Positions 10,044 through 21,200 of a stretch of DNA of 46,149 nt are shown piece after piece. Position 1 is the first letter of the stretch. Every line of letters begins with the position of its first letter. The notes beneath the pieces are model-generated. The model was given only the letters and a program-made list of their open reading frames with translations. It searched no databases and had not been told where the DNA came from. A program made the translations under genes and the position numbers. Origin of the DNA: Asterionellopsis glacialis (lineage: Eukaryota; Bacillariophyta; Plagiogrammaphyceae; Rhaphoneidales; Asterionellopsidaceae). The stretch is from contig WKLE02001033.1 of assembly GCA_014885115.2 (NCBI GenBank), positions 1 through 46,149 on the forward strand, read 5' to 3'.

Positions 10044-10966
10044 TTTGTTCTCAAGACGACGACGATTGTCTTTTGCTATCTTCTCCTTTTAGACGCTCTA
10101 GAGATGGTATTCGCAGTTGAGAACAAGAATGTACAAGAACGTTGTCTGTTGTGATATCGATGATCTCTTTTTCTCTCTTGCAAGGTGCTGTTTTGCCTTT
10201 GGTTTTCTTTTCCTGAATCCTTTCATCAAGCGCGTGTTGCATCGCCAAGTTATTGCTTTCAGGACAGTCCGAACCAGGTACGGTTCTGTCCTATCATAGT
10301 AGTGGTAAGGTACAATACAGAGATAGTCCATACCTGGTAATAACCGAGACGGACTGAGGTGCGGTGGTTCTTTTACGTATTGTAATACCAAGTTTTTTGT
10401 ACCTGGGACACCAAAACGAACAAAACAGAAAAGGGCCCTTTACCCAAAATCTTCCTCAACAGAAGATCAATGTACAATGGACCATAGTTCGATGCTAATT
10501 ATAATAATAATTGAAAATTTACCTAGATAATATAAAATTAAAATGGCCGTTGGAAGAAAACTTTTTTGTCTTCCCTATTCATTATGTGCATTAATACTCA
10601 TATTGTTTTTTTGCATCGTGAAATCTTATAATACCCTTTGGTTGAAATGACGGTTTGAAAACTTTGTCCTGTCAATCTTATACAGTCTAAAATCAACGTA
10701 CAGTTCAAGGTACTTTCAAAACCTTCCGTTGAGAATTGACAACGTAACATCTGTACTTCACCGTCTTGAGTTGCGAGAAAGTTTTCCGGTTGTTGCGCGC
10801 GCGACGTTTCCAAAAGAGAGTTCTCCGAAAGTTCTATTCATATGAACATCGTGTGCATTTTTACGAGCCTCAAGCCAACGTAAATGGTGATGTCAAATCC
10901 TAGAAAAATAACCAATCAAATAACACCATTTGAAGTATATATTTGTCATGAAAAAGGCGTACTCTA
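10044..10966. other. Upstream region of the WD40 gene, no supported gene
   Basis: Contains the 5' side of the WD40 gene and AT-rich DNA with GTACC words (10275, 10334, 10402). A 71-codon minus-strand frame at 10598-10813 begins with ATG but has no recognisable domain and no conserved-looking composition; it is not called as a gene. Confidence 0.5.
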
Positions 10967-11911
10967 GTCAAAAACTACCCCGAACCGCGAGACGTGAACA
11001 CAAAAGCACGTGACCATAACTCAAGACTGTTATGACCAAAAGTCGTTTTTCAAGTTGCATTCTGTCAGTTTAATAACATAGCATTTGCATAGTATCTCTG
11101 GAATTAGCTGAACGTAATTGCAATAACACTATATTTTAGGTCAAAGTTGACCTTTTTTCGGAAATTTTTGTTGTCCCAAAACTGCCAGAACTACCTTGAA
11201 CCATCTTCCGTAGAAATTCCATAGACTCTGGTATGCTGGCCAGCTCAAAAATGTACACATTTGGCTTCTTTTTTTGTTTGAGACAAAAAAACATGGTCGA
11301 CATGATAACAGTACAAACACATCTCTAGTTTGCGTTGTTAAACTAGATCTATGGAGTTTTCCACCATCACTCTGTCCACCTCTGTATGTGTGAAGTTTTG
11401 TTCCTTCACCATATAATCTGTTAATGCAAGTTCGTTTCGTTCTGGCATTCTCTCATATCGCACTTTCAGTGCTGGCAATGTTGTTGAAAGGACAATTAAG
11501 CCTACCCCTAACCTCCAATAATATACAACTGAGGGGTCTTTTACAGTACATTGAGTGTTTTTTTTTTTTGGAAAAATGTGATGACGTTGAGGAAAAAATT
11601 GATGACGTGCACCAAGATGGTCCAGTACTACCAGTAGACAAACATTTGAACAACAGACCAAATGTGTACATTTTAGATTTTTTTTCACCAAAAATTGAAA
11701 AAAGCTATTATCTTTGTACCCTCCAAACAGGTCAATATATTGGTCCCCACTTTATAGGTCCAACACGGCCGTGAAGTATAAAAGAAAAGCTTTCATTTGG
11801 ATGCCTAACTTTGAAATACTAACCAAAATTGATCAAGTTCTGGTGTGTTTTTGTTGAAATGTGTACTTTTTGTGGTTCAAGGTGGTACCGTGGTTCAAGG
11901 TAGTTTTTGAC
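10967..11911. mobile_element. 945-bp TIR element with TA target duplication
   Basis: Left end GTCAAAAACTACC (10967-10979), right end the exact inverse GGTAGTTTTTGAC (11899-11911), each directly flanked by TA (10965-10966 and 11912-11913). The similarity continues imperfectly inwards (CCGAACCGCG versus the inverse TTGAACCACGG). TIRs plus a TA duplication are the signature of Tc1/mariner-type elements. No intact transposase is visible; a minus-strand frame of 117 codons (11338-11691) has no recognised domain. Best described as a non-autonomous (MITE-like) or decayed element. Confidence 0.75.
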
Positions 11912-11928
11912 TAGTACCAGGTACAGTA

Positions 11929-14532
11929 CCTTTTGGGTGAAATGAGATTCCACATGTACGGAGTTCTGTATAATTTTTGTATTTACAAAAATAATAATGA
12001 AGGATTGGCAATAAACTGGCATTTTGGCCATTTCAGAACACTGTGTAACATTTGTAGGGTACAATGGGATGAACTTTGTGCTGGAATTTCAAAATATGTA
12101 CATATGCAAATTACATGCTGTATTTGAAGCATCCTGGACAGAGGCAAAGTAAGAATGCTACAACTATGCAGTATTATTTTGTATTGGAAAACCTTTGTTC
12201 CCTTCTCCTTATAAACAGATGGATCTTAATAAGGATGGGCAGAAGAGGATGACACCTACAAGAACAAATACAATCCATTCTGAATTAGTGAAAATGATTG
12301 CAATGCCAAATATATGCAATCATATTTATCAACATATGATGAGAAAAGAGGTGGGTAATAGTAGAAGATCAAAAGGTAGGAGGAGGAACACCAGGAGCAA
12401 TATTGAACAAGAACAACAACAAGAAGCAGGAGACAACACACAAGAACACCAAGAAGATACTGCAGTGAAAGTTGTAGTCAAAAGAATTAAAAAACAGATC
12501 AATTTTGAATTGGCATTGGACTTAGTAAGAAGACCAAGGCAAGCCTCTTTGGATGAAGCCCTGGTTCCAATTAGAGGTGACCTTCAAGCAGATGAACATG
12601 CAAGACACTTGGTAGTACACACAGCACAGTTGTAGGGTTGGAATGATCCTTACTTGACAAAAAATGAGAGAACAAGAATTGCAAAGTTGGCTTGTATTCA
12701 GGTGGTATACAATTTGGGCTATAAACATCTTTTAGTATACACAAGCTTACCTCAGTGGTTTTCAAAATTAAATAAGATGGCTGCTACAGGGGAAGGTGCT
12801 ATCAATCTGCTGTCACCCCTGTATGCAAGAACCAAGAAATATATGGTGACAGCAATTGAAAAACAGTGTCCTAGCTACCTCCATGAATTATTCAGATATG
12901 CTCAGTTCGTGAAGGGTCACTTGCAACATATCCAGAACTTGTTGAGGCAAAGAATGAAAAGAGTGCAGTACTTGGAGAGGAATGACCATTGATTGCAATT
13001 TTGAAGTGGCAGTTCTTGGTAGATTGGTTTAAAAAGAATGGTGGTGCAGAGAAGAATCCGATTGAGAAACCACTTCTGACTGAAGAACCTAAGGAGAAGA
13101 TAATCTTGTGGGCAAGGAAATGGCTTGAGAAACTTACAGATCCAGAGATGTCAGTGGCCTACTTGGACAAGAAATGGTTCTACACAACAAATAGGAGAAG
13201 GGTGATGAAAATACTTCTGAAGGGAGAGTATGATGTCAAAATACCTAAATACCATAGACCAAAGATCAGACCACAAAGATATCCTGTCAAGACAATGTAT
13301 ATGGGAGTAGTTGCAGCACCTAATGTATCAAGAGATTTCAATGGTAGGATATATTTGAAAAGGGTCAGTACAAAGAAGAAGTAGGGAAGGGCATCACACA
13401 ACAAACAATTTTCTCCAGACTTGTAAGCTAATGAAGAGGTGTCAAATGGAGGTTGGCATTGATTGGTGCTACCAGATGATGGATATGTTACTGCAAGAGA
13501 GGCATTGGATACACTTATTGATGTTTATGACGTAGATGCATTTATTGCAGAGAGATTGGAATTTTATTTTGTAACTCATGCAGAGTGCAACTTGAAACCA
13601 CAGAATAAGAAGATAATTGATACGCAGCATTTAAGTGAATTGGGAATACATAAAGGCAAAGAAGGAGAACAGCAGAATATCAAATTGGATGATGTACAAG
13701 TTTGTGTTCACCTGCAGAAGAATGATGAAGTCAAAGAAGATTGTTTATGTGATAGTACCTTTATGAAGAAATGGATACCTGATGTTGGTAGTGCAATGTG
13801 AGATCCATATCATTGGATTGGTGAGAATGAAAAGTTATATTTAGTGATGGATAATGTGGGTGGACATGGAAATCATGATGCTAAAACTATATATATACGA
13901 ACATGCTGAGAGAGTTTAATATTGAAAAAATATGGCAGATACCAAGATTTCTGGAAACCAACATGCTTGACTTAGGAGTATGGAGGTCAATTCAGGTGGC
14001 AGTGATGAGAGTGCACCATATGTGTAGATTTCATCATGATGCATTGGTGAAGAGTGTCAAAGATGCATGGAATGGAAACCTGTCAACTCAAGCTATTTAT
14101 AATATGTTTAGGAGGTTAAGAGTGGCTTTACAATTGATCATAGTAACTGGGGGAGGCAACAGGCTAGTCAAACAGCACAGGGGGGGAGCTTTTTCAAGAT
14201 GCAAATATTATTGATCTCACTTCTATAGATGATGAGAATCTCAATGCAATAGAAGTTGATGCTGAAGATATTGGTGCTGATGATGCATCAATTGTTGACC
14301 TACTACAAGATAATTCTGATATAGAAATATATTAACATTTTTGACATCTTTAATGAATTATAGCCTTGCATGTTACACATTGGTTCAAATAAACCTTTTT
14401 TCTGTGATATCGTGCATGCTTTTTGAGCAGAATACTGTAGAACAAAAATGGACTGTACCAAATCTATGTAGTTTTACATACATGGTCATTGCTGTAGAGC
14501 CTGGTAGGTGGCATCTCATTTCACCTAAAAGG
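11929..14532 (+). mobile_element. Degenerate Tc1/mariner element with 25-bp TIRs
   Basis: TIRs at 11929-11953 and 14508-14532 are inverse copies with two mismatches (left end begins CCTTTTGGGTGAAATGAG, right end inverse begins CCTTTTAGGTGAAATGAG). TA dinucleotides at 11927-11928 and 14533-14534 fit a TA target-site duplication. The 2604-bp interior carries a broken transposase (see separate entry) running left to right. It starts 17 bp after the preceding TIR element. The flanks read CAG-TA and TA-CCTG, so insertion created or used a GTACC/GGTAC context. Confidence 0.88.
12219..14334 (+). pseudogene. Broken Tc1/mariner (DDD) transposase
   Basis: Remnant of one transposase inside the TIR element at 11929-14532. 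The frame from MDLNKDGQKR is interrupted by a TAG at 12633. It continues in the same frame to ~12990, then shifts, and is broken again near 13382, 13400-13460, 13801 and 13900. Recognisable catalytic blocks are AYLDKKWFY (first Asp, ~13165), MDNVGGHG (second Asp at 13850) and NMLDLGVWRSIQ (third Asp at 13969). The second and third Asp lie about 39-40 codons apart, close to the DD39D spacing of plant-type mariner-like transposases. An acidic C-terminal tail ends at TAA 14332-14334. Several stops and shifts mean this copy cannot make active enzyme. Confidence 0.9.
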
Positions 14533-14534
14533 TA

Positions 14535-15784
14535 CCTGGTGGTAGATATCATACACAGGTAAATCTGAAAAATATCTTCTTCATTTTTATAAGCACTGGT
14601 AAACAGCATGGTACCAGTACCAGTGGTAAGCTTCTCATACTGTCAGACTGTACACCACAGAAGAAAAAAAACAAATTTCATTACAATGACAATGATACCA
14701 ATATCAATGACAACAGTGTCCTAACAAGTAGTAATAACAATCAACTAGCTACACAAATAAATGATAGTAGATAGATAGTAAGTGTTGTATAATTTATAAT
14801 ATAGGTTGATTGTTGTTTCTTCAATTGAAAACATCAAAATCTCAAAATATGCATTTTATTTGTTTTCCATCATATTTGTTATCATACCTTCCTAATCTTA
14901 TTGCATGTACAGTACAACCCCCTTTTCCTCTATTATTTGTTGTAGTATATGCATGGTATTTCTTTACAATCATGCATAAAATAGATCCATGAAGAAATCC
15001 AAAAGTAGTATGATGATGTGCATCTGAAATTTGTTGGTTGTTGAGTTTAAATAAGTTGATTGTTGCATGTTCAAAACAAAAAGTTGTGGTTCACTATGCA
15101 CTACTCTTTCAACAGTACCTTGCACTAATACACCCACAAGAACAATCAAATTCTGATGCTGAGAAGATGTTTATTCTAATGTTTCACATTATACAACAAA
15201 AACTTAATGTAGGAGACTCTTCTGAAAAAAAATAATGATGTTATGATTGCAGCTGTGCAGAATGAGGGATCTGCACACTGTAATATAAGTATCTTACCAA
15301 ACCTCTTTGTTTGGAACCCCTCTGCACTGGGAAATAGCTTCCCATCAGGATTGATGAGTACCTCTCAAAAACATGCTAGGTACTCAAAAATGGACAAAAT
15401 ACAGTCCAGGGCTGAATCAAAAGGGTGGGCATATATGTGCCTGGGACATTTCTTCCTACTGTTCCCCTCTTGATTGTTCTTCTCATGTGATGCAGAGGGT
15501 ACTCCACAGGAGTCCATTTATCAAATTAGGTGCTTGTGACAGATGCTACTAGTGCTGTCACCCCTAGTACAATCAAGGTTTCAAGAAAGATTGGAATAGG
15601 CCCTACCAAAAATAGTTTTCAGACTACCATCTTCAATAAACCCCTGCTGTATCTTCTTGTGGATGTCCAACATTCTGTCCCTTTTGCCCTCCTCAAACAC
15701 TCCCTCACCAAGCTGCTAAACTGATACAACTGTACATGAGACACCCTGGAGTATCTCACGTATTTCCTCCTTGTCCTCCTCAGT
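14535..15784. other. Repeat-derived AT-rich DNA, no supported gene
   Basis: Begins right of the mariner element with GTACC words (14530-14635). It holds only short frames. Scattered minus-strand codon runs between 15300 and 15780 look like continuation of the decayed frame at 15785-16421. I see no clear element boundary. Confidence 0.4.
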
Positions 15785-16421
15785 CTACCTCACTCCTGCT
15801 GTATCTGCTATGCAGGAACAACAGACTGCTTCTAAGGTTCTTATAGCATTTTGCACATAACAACCCACCATCTGACTTCCTCTGTGAACAATATACCCAC
15901 CCATCCTTTTTGTTGCTAGATTGTCAAATTGCACAACTTGATGGGGGGGACAAACCAGGGGTAGGAGGGACAAGTGCCTCTCCTATTGCCTTTTTCAGCT
16001 TACACTCTAAGTACTTCCACTTCTCTTCTGCCATCTTCTTGTTTATGTTCCTTCCCCTTCCATGCACGGGATAAACCACAGTTGACAGGATGTCATCTAA
16101 CTTGGCTTTGATGTCCTTGTGAAGAACAGCACCATAATTTTTGTAGAAATAAACTAAAAACTTAATGTTCTCTCTTTGGTGGTTTTTTGGCACCTCCTTG
16201 ACACATGTGTTGGACCTAGCATGTTCATAGGTCAAAATTTGCTTGTTGTTGCTGTTGTTGTTTGGTGCATCTTTGTTGTCGTCAAAAAAATTGTGTGGGT
16301 ACTGTGCATGATTGAACGAAAAGAAGAAAATTTTCAGATTTTGGGTGCACCATCTCAAGAACCGAACCACCAATCTCATAGTTGATTGCGGTTTATCTGA
16401 CAATATACTAGGGAGTGCCAT
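15785..16421 (-). pseudogene. Decayed ORF, probably transposon-derived
   Basis: A 165-codon minus-strand frame starts with ATG at 16421 and ends near 15924, then similar coding-like sequence continues in another frame to ~15785. The readable protein is hydrophilic with Lys-rich parts (KAKLDDILSTVVYPVHGRGR, MAEEKWKYLECKLKKAIGEA) and is followed by a Cys-containing stretch (YIVHRGSQMVGCYVQNA in the shifted frame). No family recognised. The frame break, AT-rich surroundings and position next to a mariner element suggest a dead mobile-element gene, but a lineage-specific gene with an intron is possible. Confidence 0.35.
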
Positions 16422-16977
16422 TGTCTTGGTAGTAATCCTCCGGGATTGTCCTACATTATCTCCAGTGATAGGTCACCGGAAGAAGGGAGTTAGGATTTAT
16501 GATCGGTCATAAACTTTTACCAAACGGATCCTAAGGTACTTCAAGTTTGCACCAAATGGAGGAAGTTTATGACTTTCATAATCCCTTCTTCCAGTACCAA
16601 ATCACCAGCGATACCTCTTTGGATAGGGTTAATCACTGGAAGAAGCATGGGTTCCATTTCAGTAAAACCGTTTGCTCTTTTGCGCACATCTGGATGATAA
16701 AAGGGGTCTATTTGTGTACAATTTTATGGACAGTCATTTTTAGTTTAATACGTTTATCACCTGCATTAGACTGTCTGCAGACGTTGTCGAGCTTTGAGCT
16801 TTCACGATCTAGGACATATACCGCTACGGAACACAAACCATAATGTTCAACATTCAACACAAATGTTACGTTTTAAACTATAAAAATAAAAAAATGGAAT
16901 ATATAAGGGCTGCAATTTCAAAAATGAGAAGTTTATCTATATGAATACTCTCTAAAGTATGCTAACGAGACGAACTT
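16422..16977. other. Intergenic DNA with imperfect inverted repeat
   Basis: Contains an interrupted inverted repeat: GGAAGAAGGGA...TCATAAACTT (16479-16515) opposed by AAGTTTATGA...TCCCTTCTTCC (16562-16592). The rest is AT-rich 3' flank of the GST gene. Confidence 0.55.
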
Positions 16978-17904
16978 TTACAGTTTACTCCCGACTGGTC
17001 TGTGAGAGAGATGATGATTCTTGACTGGACTCTTACCCTCTTGCTTCTTCTGTTTTTCACGCTGTACGAGTCTTCCTAATTTAGATACTGTTCGTGTTAA
17101 ATCATCATGATAGTCTATGCATTTCATACCCTCAAACCATTGGTAAAGTTGTGATAAATTATGTTTCGAATATTCCATACCCAACAAATATGTAATTTGT
17201 GCAAATTCAGGATAAGCCAATAAATCAGCAATGGATGGTTTATCCTGATATCCACCAATATAGCAATATTGACCCGAGGAAGAATTCGTGGTAATACTAG
17301 TAGTACTAGTAGTAGAACCATCATTTTCATCATTCGCTGTGCACGTACTTCTCATTTTCAAAAATGCATTTTGAAACGACTGTCCTTGTTGTTGCATAAC
17401 TTGATATGCTTGACGTTCATCCCAATTTTTAAAATTGCGACGTAAAGCTAAATTTGGAGATAGATAGGCCATCCATGCTGGACGAAATACTTTTCTGGTT
17501 AACATACGTGAAGATTCGTTATGGTGACTTATATACTCATGAATACGTGCTTTACGTTGTAAATCAGCATTTTCCATACGTGGCATTGTTTGTGTAGAAG
17601 GAGAAGAGCAAGGATACCAATCATTCCAACCATATTTTTCACATAAATAAATCATGATTGCAGATGCCTCCGATAAACAAAATTCTTTTGGTTTTTCTTC
17701 TTTGACATCATTATCACCTGAAATATCAATCATGGCAGGAATCAGTCCTAATGGAAATTTAGAAATAAATTCCATAGGCTTCGAAGTGGTGTCTGTTGAA
17801 CTTGGATCTATTTTGATGAATTCGTATGGTACCCCTTGAATCTGTAACAGCCAAAATACAGACCAACATGGTTGAGAAGCATAATGACCATACAATCGAA
17901 TCAT
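16978..17904 (-). CDS. Theta-like glutathione S-transferase ending in SKL
   Basis: One exon, 308 residues. The N-terminal thioredoxin-like half begins MIRLYGHYASQPCWSVFWLL; Ser10 in the ASQPCWSV motif matches the catalytic Ser of theta-class GSTs (SQPCRAV). FPLGLIPAMID (~residues 50-60) is the cis-Pro region and LSEASAIMIYLCEKYG (~78-93) matches the S-E-S/A glutathione-binding motif. The helical C-terminal half contains SIADLLAYPEFAQITYL, typical of theta/beta-type GSTs. It is longer than usual (about 240) because of a Ser/Thr/Asn insert near residues 195-212 and a basic tail. The protein ends VGSKL, a canonical PTS1 peroxisomal signal; plant theta GSTs also carry PTS1-type ends. Predicted role: glutathione conjugation or hydroperoxide reduction in peroxisomes (inference). 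Confidence 0.93.
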   Translation of the reverse strand: MIRLYGHYASQPCWSVFWLLQIQGVPYEFIKIDPSSTDTTSKPMEFISKFPLGLIPAMIDISGDNDVKEEKPKEFCLSEASAIMIYLCEKYGWNDWYPCSSPSTQTMPRMENADLQRKARIHEYISHHNESSRMLTRKVFRPAWMAYLSPNLALRRNFKNWDERQAYQVMQQQGQSFQNAFLKMRSTCTANDENDGSTTSTTSITTNSSSGQYCYIGGYQDKPSIADLLAYPEFAQITYLLGMEYSKHNLSQLYQWFEGMKCIDYHDDLTRTVSKLGRLVQREKQKKQEGKSPVKNHHLSHRPVGSKL

Positions 17905-18520
17905 AGTACAGTATATTCTTTTCTAACTTTATTTGTTTGCGTTGTTCGTCCTTTTTCTCTATATTTATGTTTCTTTCAAAAAGATATCGGCTGCAAAAAA
18001 TGATGGAAGTCTTCGAAAAATGAATGAAGAATCAAGAATACACACGATAAAGTGTACTACTGAAATTCGGTGTTCAGTAATCTTTTAGAGATGCGAACAA
18101 TAAGAAGCAATGCCGTTGCAATGCGTTGGATGTGATGCTGGTGGTCTCTGAGCGATGGATATCAACAAGAACTCACTCTCTAGAGAATAACCCTAACAAC
18201 TAACTACTGTAGACAGTTCTTTCGATATCTTCGGTTCTGTGAAGAAAAAAATGAAATCCCTTGAACATTGTTTGTATCCTCTCTAGCTCCGCGTATTGTT
18301 AGTATGTATTGGTCCTACCGGTAGAGTCAAAGATACACTGTATGGATCATCGCAATATCGGGCGACCTGTTCGCGCGTTCCTGTGTGATATGCTCTCGCA
18401 CACATACCGGTATGGGTACGAGAACATGAGAAAGATGCTCGCTCCCGATCATATCATGATACATCACAACCCGCCGCCTTCTGGCCTCCGGTGCCATTAA
18501 GAACGAAGAAGAGTATCGAG
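17905..18520. other. Divergent promoter region GST / unknown gene
   Basis: Contains the 5' flanks of the GST gene (-) and of the gene at 18521 (+). Two TACCGGTA octamers (about 18315 and 18405) are present. No gene or clear regulatory box supported. Confidence 0.5.
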
Positions 18521-19204
18521 ATGAGCATTCCTAGCAGTGGAGGCGCCAGTAACAACGATGGTGTTACTAATGTGCGCTTGCATATACTGCAGTTACACGA
18601 AAGCCCCGTCATCAATGGCAATGATTATAGTAGATTTAAGTGGATGTGGGTGATTGATGATACTGCACCACCCAAGACGACGAGTAGTTGTAGCACCGAC
18701 AATGCCGACAACAACTCAACAGGTGCAGATCCAGACTATCACATTTCCCACGGCGATTTACTGTTCTTTCCAGAATTGCAAACGGGTGCAGGAGAGTTTG
18801 AAGGCTTACGTTTTGCTGGTAGACGACAACAGTCGCTGGATCATGATGATAATAATAATATTCCACTTTTAGTTCCTGGTGTGGAATCACTCGAGTTTCC
18901 AAAAGAAATTTATGAGTACGTTTCTAATGAGCTAGCTGGTGTATCTTTACGACGAATGTATGAAAGACCTATTCAGTCACTTTTGAGTCACGATGTTTCA
19001 GGTGGTTTTAGTCTTTCTGATATTTATGGTGGACAAGATGTCGTAGAAGAAATGTGGAATCAACCAGATATTCTTCGTCCTCCTCGAAGAAAAAATGATC
19101 ATCATTTCGAAGAAGAAAATAATAGATGGGTCATACCTCTTTCGGAGTGTGCTCTTATCCGCACTGAATGTTTTGATATCATGGGTGGTTCAACAAGAAG
19201 ATAA
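18521..19204 (+). CDS. Uncharacterised soluble protein
   Basis: A 227-residue single-exon frame starting at MSIPSSGGAS; a longer version would need a GTG start. No family recognised. Residues ~15-45 form a beta-rich looking segment (VRLHILQLHESPVI...FKWMWVIDD). A poorly conserved Ser/Asn/Asp insert follows, then HGDLLFFPELQTGAGEFEGLRFAG, which looks like a folded core, and an acidic C-terminal third ending GGSTRR. There is no signal peptide or membrane helix. Codon use and the uninterrupted length, next to clearly real genes, support a genuine gene; function unknown. Confidence 0.72.
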   Translation: MSIPSSGGASNNDGVTNVRLHILQLHESPVINGNDYSRFKWMWVIDDTAPPKTTSSCSTDNADNNSTGADPDYHISHGDLLFFPELQTGAGEFEGLRFAGRRQQSLDHDDNNNIPLLVPGVESLEFPKEIYEYVSNELAGVSLRRMYERPIQSLLSHDVSGGFSLSDIYGGQDVVEEMWNQPDILRPPRRKNDHHFEEENNRWVIPLSECALIRTECFDIMGGSTRR

Positions 19205-21200
19205 TAGAATAATGGGTTAATCGCAATCATATCCATAGGTCTAATGTGTATCGTCAATGCTTGGCACGTGTAAGATTTTTATTTAATTTCAATCATCACT
19301 ACTCTATATATAATATAAATAGATATGTGTATTATGCACAGACAGTATGGGAATGTGAACCATACTTTCTCTATTTTGTATTGAATTACATAGCTTCATT
19401 CAGCACGCGGGTAAAACGCAGTCATACAAAAGAATCTTTTCCAAATCCTTCCTGGAATTATAATGCTCGGAAAAACACTGGAGCAGCTTTTTAGCTTTTT
19501 GTTGTTATACACTACAAGATGTTCCTATATCTCTTTCCTTTTTCATTTCCTCGGTTACAGTCAGTACGAGTAAACATTTTTTCTCCATTCATTCTTTTAT
19601 AAACATGCGTATGCACTCTGATCTCATGATTTTTTTAATATTACATGTTATGATAGCTAGATTGGACTTTCCAGAAAGCTCAACAAAGCATGATTTCGAG
19701 AGAGTGGGAGTTGCCTTAACCTTGGTAACATACATATTATCATTATGGCCATTCATGGGAAGAGGGCAAGAGAGTGGCGTATATTTTTATGCAAAATACG
19801 TGTATGTTCACAGAAAAGATTTGGAAGAATTCTCACTTCAACACGTGTGTTATTCAAAACCAAAAAGAAATCGCCTAAAGAACAAACGACAGAGGTACAG
19901 TGAAAATACTACGTAGCGATCCATTGCTATCCATCTACGTGATAAGTAACAGCTGAAGAAGCTCCAGTACAAAAATTACGTAGTCCCTACACGTACCTGG
20001 TACATGCTGAATGTGATTTTTATACTCTGTAGTAAGAATCTCAAAAGAAACAATGGATTCAGAATATCAACTTATTCTACTCCAACCTTTTTTATAGGCC
20101 TTTTAAAAACACAGTATAGGTATCGAAGCACGCTTCTGCGAGGTACATAAGAGATGATAATGTTCTTCGATATCTTTCTAATTTACTACTGGATATGTAT
20201 TATACCTACAGACTCTCTTTGCATGCAGAATAGTAGAGAATAAGCTTTGATATCGCGAAGAATATAAGTAGACACGAGATTATACTCTTTGATGGCTTTG
20301 TCAGGCTTATTTACTGAAATAAAATTTGATTATTGGCTATGACATGGAAGTGTCTGAGAAAACTTTAATTTTTTTATTATCGGGAAAATATAAAAAAGCA
20401 TCTGCTTGTGTTCTTCATGTCATGGATATGATACTACGTATGAATTAGATTTATAGAAAGAACCAATTCATCTTGATTCTAATGCGCATTACTTGTGTAG
20501 TCTCACAACAAAGAAAGACATTATGCGTCATCATTCATAAAAAATTGCCTTGTCAACGATCGCTACAGTTGATTGATTCTTTGTATGTCCATACATATTA
20601 TGGAACGTTCGAAGTCCGAAGAATTTGACTATGATTTTTAATGGATTGTAGAAGGAATATTGAAATGTACGTAAAACATCCAAATCGACGTAATTTGTAT
20701 CAACTTCAATAGGACACCTTGGCGACACGCAGCGGTATCCTAGAGTCCTGGGACAGTTAAGTAGGGTCGAGAAGTCCTCGGGATCGAGAATGATAGGATA
20801 CAGGTGTACGAGTACCTTATGGTAACTGTGAGACTACAAGGTACGAACTCTAGATCGGACAAGGACCTCTCTAGAGAGTCTCCGTGCTGGTAGGACTACC
20901 AGATACAGTTACCGGTACTGAGTCTCAGCAGTTGAAGGACGGTCCAACCCTGGTACAGTTAGGGTCCTACCTGTAGGCTACCAGGGGTTCCTTTTGCAGG
21001 TGGTACGGAACCGATGATTCTCGTCCTACAGTAGGTCTCCTACTAACTACAGTTCAAACAAAAGAAAAAACAAATAAAATAATGCCTTCTGAAGTCGTCA
21101 ATATGTATGGTGGTATTTGAGTTTTTGTTGCATTTTTTTCATAGTTGCTGTGTGATAAAACAAGCGAGGGAAGAAATTGAGGCATTGCCTTCAAACAGAA
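19205..21200. other. Long intergenic region with TAGGAC/GTCCTA island
   Basis: No supported gene in almost 2 kb. Frames at 19605-19916 (+) and 20531-20728 (-) have no recognisable domains. From about 20735 to 21055 the DNA becomes less AT-rich and is built of TAGGAC/GTCCTA, CTAG, GTAC and GGTACC words (GAGTCCTGGGACAG, CCTCTCTAGAGAGTC, GTAGGACTACCAG). Confidence 0.55.
20735..21055. repeat. Palindromic-word island (TAGGAC/GTCCTA type)
   Basis: The longest of several patches sharing the words TAGGAC, GTCCTA, CTAGAG, GTACC and CAGTTA in variable order. The sharp change from flanking AT-rich DNA and recurrence at about 300-620, 7555-7680 and 33215-33310 suggest a dispersed degenerate repeat family rather than random intergenic sequence. 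Confidence 0.5.

Noticed and set aside
10598..10813. 71-codon minus-strand frame starting with ATG
   Set aside because: No domain or targeting signal and no splice partner found; length is within chance for a non-coding strand.
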